A stretch of 64,000 nucleotides of DNA from Calditrichota bacterium. Lineage in GTDB: Bacteria; Calditrichota; Calditrichia; Calditrichales; J004. The notes under the pieces were generated by a model, which was not told the DNA's origin, ran no database searches, and saw nothing but the letters and a program-made list of their open reading frames with translations. This document shows, in pieces, positions 58,406 through 64,000 of this stretch. Each line of letters opens with the position of its first letter. Position 1 is the stretch's first letter. The position numbers and the translations under genes were made by a program. The DNA lies in the NCBI GenBank assembly GCA_013112635.1, contig JABFGF010000010.1:1-64000 (forward strand), in the 5' to 3' direction.

Positions 58406-58894
58406 TTATTTTAACCGCTGGGAAAGAACAAAAACATTGAAAATAATTGCTAAATCTCTGGCTAAACCAACTATTTGAGTAAAAATATCTTGTATACTAC
58501 CAGCAACAATAATTGTATCTCCTGGCTGTAAGATTGGAAGTAATGTATTATCACCAGTTTTTAAGAACTTTTCAATATCAATTTTCAATACTTCCTGATC
58601 TTTTCGTACAACCCTAACATCGTTTAATCGTGCGGTACTTAAAGGGCCGCCAGCAGATGATATTAAATCAATCAATGAATATGAACTTGGTACACTGTAA
58701 ATACCTGGTCTTTGAACATGACCCCATAAATTTACATTGACTAAAAGTATATCGCCACTTCCGAGAATATATTGAGCCGGTTTATCAGAAAATTGTGTTT
58801 GGGCACTATTTCCACCGGATAAGTTATCAAAACTTTGTGAATAAGCTGTGGATGTGAGTAAAATTATTATAAAAACAGTAACAACTTTTGTCAT
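58406..58894 (-). CDS. Minimal SLBB-domain protein
   Basis: 162 residues. Signal peptide (1-19), a short linker, then DKPAQYILGSGDILLVNVNLWGHVQRPGIYSVPSS, YSLIDLISSAGGPLS and LQPGDTIIVAGS, a single SLBB/OPX-like domain as in polysaccharide export proteins. A hydrophobic C-terminal helix (LARDLAIIFNVFVL) ends it. It is far shorter than Wza-type exporters and lacks a full Poly_export domain. The ATG at 58894 (GGGGA upstream) shares a base with the previous stop, TAATG, so the two genes are translationally coupled. Role in surface glycan handling is inferred. Confidence 0.8.
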   Translation of the reverse strand: MTKVVTVFIIILLTSTAYSQSFDNLSGGNSAQTQFSDKPAQYILGSGDILLVNVNLWGHVQRPGIYSVPSSYSLIDLISSAGGPLSTARLNDVRVVRKDQEVLKIDIEKFLKTGDNTLLPILQPGDTIIVAGSIQDIFTQIVGLARDLAIIFNVFVLSQRLK

Positions 58895-59679
58895 TAATTT
58901 CCCCATTTTATTGAAAGTTCATTCCATTCGGATTCTGAACCACGATTAAGGCTAAAATTGTCAGCTAGATCTATCCGCCATTCATAAAAATTTCCATCAT
59001 CTCTATTTTTGAATAAACTTTGCAATAATGTTTCGCCAACTATTTCATGGACTGCAAAACCATCGGCATTTTGAAATTGACGGATATATTCGAAATAAAC
59101 AAGCTCCCTGCTACCTAACTTTTCAATTCGTAAAATAGAACCAGCAGAAGCTCCTGCTGTAAATTGTAATGTCCTGAATATTAATTGAGATGGATTGGTT
59201 AAAACTCCATTTACAAGATATGTATTATTTGAAATCGATAAATCTTCTAATTGTGGTTTTTCTAATAGCTGATATTTTACAGTATCAGAAGGAATACTCC
59301 TATTATTGTTTTCATCAACAGCAACAATATAATAATAATACATTGTCCCAACACTTAGACCTTTATCTTCATGCAATGTATCCAAGTTGAAATTAGCTTC
59401 TATATCAAAAATATTTGTGAATATAATCTGATTACTTATTTCCTCACCTCGATAAAGAATATACTTTTCAAGGTTAATTGACTGTGGATGTTTATGCCAC
59501 ATTACCACAATATCATTTGATGGTGACGGTAATGCGTCAATGCCCTTTTCGATTTCTGCAGTTTCCAGACTTCTCGTAACCATGGTTGGTTTTTCGAGTG
59601 GATCTGGATCTGCGGAATTGTTTGGACTACATGATGTGCAAACCCAACATAAAAGTGATATTAAAATTACATATTTCAT
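58894..59679 (-). CDS. Lipoprotein with fibronectin-III-like domain
   Basis: 261 residues. The lipobox CTSC anchors it. A beta-sandwich of FN3 type is seen around NDIVVMWHKHPQSINLEKYILYRG and GTMYYYYIVAVDENNNRSIPSD. The rest is a second beta domain. Function unknown; it lies directly between a PorV-family gene and the SLBB gene, with three-base and one-base spacings, so it probably acts with them at the envelope. Confidence 0.78.
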   Translation of the reverse strand: MKYVILISLLCWVCTSCSPNNSADPDPLEKPTMVTRSLETAEIEKGIDALPSPSNDIVVMWHKHPQSINLEKYILYRGEEISNQIIFTNIFDIEANFNLDTLHEDKGLSVGTMYYYYIVAVDENNNRSIPSDTVKYQLLEKPQLEDLSISNNTYLVNGVLTNPSQLIFRTLQFTAGASAGSILRIEKLGSRELVYFEYIRQFQNADGFAVHEIVGETLLQSLFKNRDDGNFYEWRIDLADNFSLNRGSESEWNELSIKWGN

Positions 59680-59681
59680 AG

Positions 59682-60683
59682 TTAAAGATTAAATAAAATT
59701 GAAACCCGGTGAGAATCACCTAAATCGTGTCCCTGTAATGCATAATCAGCTCTGAATTTCCACAAATATACTCCGGCACCAATGGTTAGTTTACTTTCAT
59801 TGGAGCCCATTCGGATTGCCAGAAAAGAATCATATAATAATTCACTACCTAAATGGCTTGCCCCGCTATATCGAGAATCAAGATCAAAAGCCATTGTAAG
59901 TTGAGAATTCATAAAGTTTAGTGGTTGCATATATGCAAAACCAAATTTAAAATTTCTTTCTATTGTATCTTTGCGTTTTGAAGCTGTGTCCCAGGTAATT
60001 TTTGTTTCGGCAATATCTTGAGCATTTAGCCCAAACATTAAATCCCCATAATTTTCATCATTAAAAACATTACTAAGTCCCATTTTCAGCAGAACACCAA
60101 GATCGATCCCAACACCGCTTCCATTATTTTGATCAAGAGATTCATTAATCATTTTAAAGTTAACACCATATCCAAAATCAATTGGAAACTCAAAATACTG
60201 CCAGCCTAAATCCACCATTACTCTTTGGTATTTTGCAAAACTTAAAACGAAAGCATCATTACTTGCTGAAAAACTATCTTTTGATTCATCGATCAAAGGC
60301 TTATTACCAGCGTATCTTTGGGAAGCATCTAATAATAATCCTTCACTTTGGTACCGTGGAATATCATCAACGCTTAAACGAACCCATGACAAAGCAACTG
60401 TAACACCTCCAAATACAGGCATAGCAGCACTCACAAAATTTTGCTGCTCTAAAGAATTAAATAAATCTGCCCGCATTGATGCAGCCTGGAAATTATTTAA
60501 AAAAGCCATCCCGCTGGGATTCCAATAAAATCCATAGGCATCATCACTTAAAGCAACATGAGCATTACCCATTCCAAGAGCCCTGGCGCCGATTCCCAGT
60601 TCTAAAAATGAAGCTGCATATTTCCCCGCAAAACTAAAAGAAGCGGATAGTAATATTATGTAAAGTAAATAGAGTTTTCTCAT
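59682..60683 (-). CDS. PorV/PorQ-family outer-membrane protein paired with PorU-like
   Basis: 333 residues. Signal peptide (1-19), then the family signature FLELGIGARALGMGNAHVALSDDAYGFYWNPSGMAFL and FadL-like strands to RVSILFNL. Its ATG overlaps the stop of the C25 protease gene by four bases (ATGA), so translation is coupled. This mimics porU-porV adjacency in known T9SS loci, but the canonical porV is elsewhere (38319-39416), so this may be a specialised partner. Confidence 0.85.
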   Translation of the reverse strand: MRKLYLLYIILLSASFSFAGKYAASFLELGIGARALGMGNAHVALSDDAYGFYWNPSGMAFLNNFQAASMRADLFNSLEQQNFVSAAMPVFGGVTVALSWVRLSVDDIPRYQSEGLLLDASQRYAGNKPLIDESKDSFSASNDAFVLSFAKYQRVMVDLGWQYFEFPIDFGYGVNFKMINESLDQNNGSGVGIDLGVLLKMGLSNVFNDENYGDLMFGLNAQDIAETKITWDTASKRKDTIERNFKFGFAYMQPLNFMNSQLTMAFDLDSRYSGASHLGSELLYDSFLAIRMGSNESKLTIGAGVYLWKFRADYALQGHDLGDSHRVSILFNL

Positions 60684-63600
60684 TTAAGTCTTGCCACTTT
60701 TAATTTCTTATTTACCCGGAATGTATTATTTGAATTGTCTTTAAATGTTGCTTTTAAAACAACAAAATAAACACCATTTGCAACATCATTTCCATTATCA
60801 TCTGTACCATCCCATAAAAGCTCGTGATAGTCCGGTCTTAGATGATCACCTGCTTCAATATTTTCAAAATTATCCGGTGAGGTTAATGGTTCTGAACGAA
60901 CCAAATGTCCTGAAACTGAATAAATCTTTATAGACAGTTTGTCCATTCTCCCCACAGAAATGCTTGCCGTATATGAAATAATTGTTTCATTAGTAAATGG
61001 ATTTGGATAATTCCCGTGAATAACTAAATCATTTGCACTGGAAACGCTGAAAGTTCTTTGAATACTTTGAAGATTGCCGTTAATATCTGCAACTTTCACC
61101 TCTAAAGTATGGCTGCCTTTTTCCAACTCTGGTGTAGCTAATACAGCAATAGAATTCGCAGATTCAATACTATCGGGTATTGTTAAATCATTCTTTGAAA
61201 TTTCATTATCATTTAGAAGTACAGAAAAGGTGTTTTCCAAATCTATTCCATTTTCATCCTGAAGTAGAATAGCAATCGATGGGTTTGCACTTAACAAGAC
61301 ATCATTTCTCAAAGATCTGCCATTTGCAGTGATTTCAATAAACGGATTTTTTTGATCATCAAAAACAAAAACGCCATATTGACCACTGCTGTTTATTTGG
61401 GTGGTTATTAGCCCACCTTTGGAGACATTTGATAAGTCCGTCTCGATCTTGACCCAAAGCCCAAGATATTCATTAAACTTTAGAAAAGAGACATTTTGCA
61501 ATACATCTTGTGAATACAATGCCGTGTCGACAAAAGCTGATATTGTTGCAGGATTATTAAATTGTGAAATTGAGTTTTTGATATTGATAATCAAAGCAGA
61601 CGTGTCAATACTTCCTTTTAATCGAATATATTTTAAATCTTTTTGATCACTATTTAATAAATCTTCTTGAATATCTTTAGATTCAAAACTAACAACTGTT
61701 GAGGCATTCAATCCATTTGCCGGAACATGAAAACCCCAATCATTAAATAAACTAACAGTATCGTTTTCACCGCCATTAAGTGAAGAGCCTATTCTATAAT
61801 CGATCCAAAGATGGTCTGTTGTAAGCCTTTTATCAATGCCTATACCATTATTGTTTTCATCTTTTTCCTGAATTGCGTTTGCTGGGTCGACTTCAACCCG
61901 AAATAAACGTGATTCATCATTAAAATGAGATGAATAGGGTGCGTAGATTGTTTTTGTTTCATTTGCGATAAATAACAAAGTGTCTGTATAAAAAGGACTT
62001 GAACTGGAAATACCTTGCTCATCATAGCAGTTAACAACAATATTTTGAAGCTCAATGTCAGAATTATTAAAAACATTAAAAGAAAGCTGTAGTTGATCGT
62101 TACCACTGTATTTAATCGACTCTTGATCTAGTTCCAGATCTGGCCTGTCATCACTAATCTGAACTTTTTGCAGTTCATATATTGTTTCATTGCCTTCAAC
62201 ATCACGAATAAATACTTCAAAATATTTTAATCCGCCTTTGTTGAAACCCGGATAATTTGATGCCGATTGGAAAAGGCTATCATTAATACCATTCATTACT
62301 AAAGTAACATTGTTAGTGGCAGTTGATTCTTCGGAACGAAACTTTCTAAGCTCCATATGCTCAATTGCAGAATGGCTTTTAGCAACTATTTGAAAGTTTA
62401 TTTCTTCATTTACCTGTGGCATTTCGGGTAAGAAACTTAAATTTTTAATAATAGAATGCTCAACATTTAAAAGAGCATTGCCCGAAGCATCAGTATTCCC
62501 ATCGGTTGTATAAACTTTTACTTTTAACAGCAGGCCGGATGATGAATCCGGTATATTATAATCAATAGTAGCTACACTATTATTTAATGAAAAATTTTGT
62601 TCAAGGTATTTTACATTTTCTTCATCCGATATTTCCAATACCCCAAGACCTGAACTATTTGGAGAGTTTACTTTAATTTGAATTTGCTGTCCGGATGTTG
62701 GTGTTGAAGTTGAAAGAGAAACAGATAAATCATTTGCCGGTTTTTGTAAAATCAGGGTCGGATCGCCCAATAAATTATATTGGTTTACCATTGAACTCTT
62801 CAGTTTTGAATATTCTGGCGTGGTATTTAAACTGGTTTCAGTATAATAAACAGGATTTGCAAGATAATTAATCTTCATCAGGTCAACTGACTCACCAAAG
62901 GTCAATTCACTTTGCCACAGAAAATCATGTAAAGCCCATTTTACAGCAAAATCGTTATGGGTCCAGCCTACACTAGAACTAGCCAAAACTGCAATCGCAC
63001 CCTTTTCTTGTGCAACCAATATTTTTTCTGCCAGGCCTTCTTTCCCAGGGTTTTCAAAAGCTCCGGTAAAACATGTCATGCTGGCTATAAATGGATATTG
63101 TCCCTTGTTATTCAAATCTTCCACATGGGATAAATCAAATATACCATTATCAGACCAAACACCACCACCACCATGTCCAAAGAAATTGATAAACGTTACG
63201 CCATCATCAATATATTCAATTAACTCACGGTTATGGCCAAACTCAGGATCAATTCCGACAATATCCCAATTTCTTTTGGTGTTTAATTTGTAAGCCATAA
63301 TATTTTGTGGAAGTTTAACTCTTATTAATCTCGTACTTTGTGCCCTAAACGCAGGCCTTCTGGAAAAATTTTCAAAACTTGTTGAATCTGCCCCACTGAT
63401 AAAAAGAGCCTTGTTCCGCCATTGTGAGGCGATTGGATTTGATTGATATTCCTCAATCTTATCTATATAATTATTTAATTCTTCAGTTGTTGTAGCGGGA
63501 ATTCTGCCAACACTTATATCAGGGATTAAGTCATCACCCGAGATAAGGGAATATTGTAAATCTGCAGGTGCTGCCCCATAGGAGCTTGTTGTAAACATTA

Positions 63601-64000
63601 ATACGGGAACTAAATCATTTTCCTTTGAAATATATTTATTCGGATCAAATGATGCATCCCCTGCGAAAATCACAAATCGTAGTTTTTTTGATTCATCCCA
63701 ATTATTATAAGCATACTTTAAAAAGTCTTTTATTGCCAGGGGCGATTTTATTCCGGAATTAAAAATATCATAAATTTGACTTACATTTACAGTCTCTACG
63801 GTATAACCTGCTTGCTCTTTAAGAGATGCCAATCGTTTCACATCTTCGGAAAAAAGTTGATTGGTTATAATAATTAAATCTGCCGAATTGTTTTTATCAA
63901 GTAAGTTGGCAAATGTATCTTCCGCTTTCCAGGTTTGGTACTCCTCAATTGACAGCGCTTTTTTCTTGGCATCTTCAGTTACTGCGACATATTCAACATT
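60680..64000 (-). CDS. C25 (gingipain/PorU-like) protease, 5' end beyond window
   Basis: The frame runs off the right edge; 1106 residues are visible. The C25 caspase-like domain begins with SADLIIITNQLFSED, has catalytic His in FFGHGGGG (codon 63175-63173) and Cys in ASMTCFTGAF (codon 63073-63071). It is followed by Ig-like and CARDB-like domains and a sorting domain (GNYPNPFTNETIISY to KKLKVARLK). PorU is the T9SS sortase that cleaves cargo tails and links them to A-LPS; gingipains are cargo. The PorV-family gene overlapping its stop favours a PorU-like role, but without the N-terminus a gingipain-like cargo protease cannot be ruled out. Confidence 0.88.
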   Translation of the reverse strand, partial: NVEYVAVTEDAKKKALSIEEYQTWKAEDTFANLLDKNNSADLIIITNQLFSEDVKRLASLKEQAGYTVETVNVSQIYDIFNSGIKSPLAIKDFLKYAYNNWDESKKLRFVIFAGDASFDPNKYISKENDLVPVLMFTTSSYGAAPADLQYSLISGDDLIPDISVGRIPATTTEELNNYIDKIEEYQSNPIASQWRNKALFISGADSTSFENFSRRPAFRAQSTRLIRVKLPQNIMAYKLNTKRNWDIVGIDPEFGHNRELIEYIDDGVTFINFFGHGGGGVWSDNGIFDLSHVEDLNNKGQYPFIASMTCFTGAFENPGKEGLAEKILVAQEKGAIAVLASSSVGWTHNDFAVKWALHDFLWQSELTFGESVDLMKINYLANPVYYTETSLNTTPEYSKLKSSMVNQYNLLGDPTLILQKPANDLSVSLSTSTPTSGQQIQIKVNSPNSSGLGVLEISDEENVKYLEQNFSLNNSVATIDYNIPDSSSGLLLKVKVYTTDGNTDASGNALLNVEHSIIKNLSFLPEMPQVNEEINFQIVAKSHSAIEHMELRKFRSEESTATNNVTLVMNGINDSLFQSASNYPGFNKGGLKYFEVFIRDVEGNETIYELQKVQISDDRPDLELDQESIKYSGNDQLQLSFNVFNNSDIELQNIVVNCYDEQGISSSSPFYTDTLLFIANETKTIYAPYSSHFNDESRLFRVEVDPANAIQEKDENNNGIGIDKRLTTDHLWIDYRIGSSLNGGENDTVSLFNDWGFHVPANGLNASTVVSFESKDIQEDLLNSDQKDLKYIRLKGSIDTSALIINIKNSISQFNNPATISAFVDTALYSQDVLQNVSFLKFNEYLGLWVKIETDLSNVSKGGLITTQINSSGQYGVFVFDDQKNPFIEITANGRSLRNDVLLSANPSIAILLQDENGIDLENTFSVLLNDNEISKNDLTIPDSIESANSIAVLATPELEKGSHTLEVKVADINGNLQSIQRTFSVSSANDLVIHGNYPNPFTNETIISYTASISVGRMDKLSIKIYSVSGHLVRSEPLTSPDNFENIEAGDHLRPDYHELLWDGTDDNGNDVANGVYFVVLKATFKDNSNNTFRVNKKLKVARLK

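Overview
This is a 64 kb chromosomal segment of low GC content, AT-rich by eye, in which every gene I can support lies on the minus strand. The organism looks like a Gram-negative member of the FCB superphylum. Evidence for this is a PorV-type outer-membrane protein, a C25/PorU-like protease, many secreted proteins ending in the NPFNP-type sorting domain of the type IX secretion system (T9SS), LolC/LolD, and several lipoproteins. Clear GGAGG-type ribosome binding sites and a TTGACA-17-TATGTT promoter argue against Bacteroidota proper. A lineage such as Calditrichota, Ignavibacteriota or Marinimicrobia fits better, but I cannot resolve the phylum from sequence alone.

Layout, left edge to right edge (transcription runs right to left). 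1-19312 is a surface and secretion region: a truncated 1000-residue-class secreted protein, a subtilisin with T9SS tail, a GWxTD-domain protein, a PorV-family barrel, a full-length paralogue of the truncated protein, a TonB-dependent receptor, a BNR-repeat T9SS cargo and a HEFQH metallopeptidase with T9SS tail. 19316-24675 holds a PilZ protein, a small unknown protein, mannose-1-phosphate guanylyltransferase, a TPR lipoprotein, dapF and an Ig-like lipoprotein. 24770-28562 is the conserved ffh-rpsP-khpA-rimM-trmD-rplS translation and secretion cluster, followed upstream by rsmB (28760-30091).

30199-39416 is a second envelope region: two DUF5683-like paralogues, a peptidase/beta-propeller/beta-barrel fusion, a T9SS cargo with an M6-peptidase fold whose zinc motif is destroyed, and the canonical porV gene with a highly structured leader. 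39675-47901 is a tightly packed eight-gene run: thioesterase, accA, a polyprenol-phosphate-sugar synthase-like GT2, rfbD, purE, a DUF4837 lipoprotein, a flippase-like membrane protein and a DUF2723 membrane protein. 48094-55870 carries another GT2, recG, lolD, lolC, lysS and prfB. prfB is read through a classical programmed +1 frameshift.

55997-64000 is a third envelope operon: a C25/PorU-like protease (running off the right edge), a PorV-family barrel, a fibronectin-like lipoprotein, a minimal SLBB protein and two paralogous barrel proteins with C-terminal coiled coils. Together the three envelope regions supply T9SS machinery, T9SS cargo proteases and possible surface-attachment or glycan components. 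No tRNA, rRNA, CRISPR array or insertion sequence was recognised. The most interesting candidates for undescribed biology are the PorU-like/PorV-like/SLBB/twin-barrel operon and the TonB receptor/T9SS partner/PorV-like triad with its orphan paralogue.
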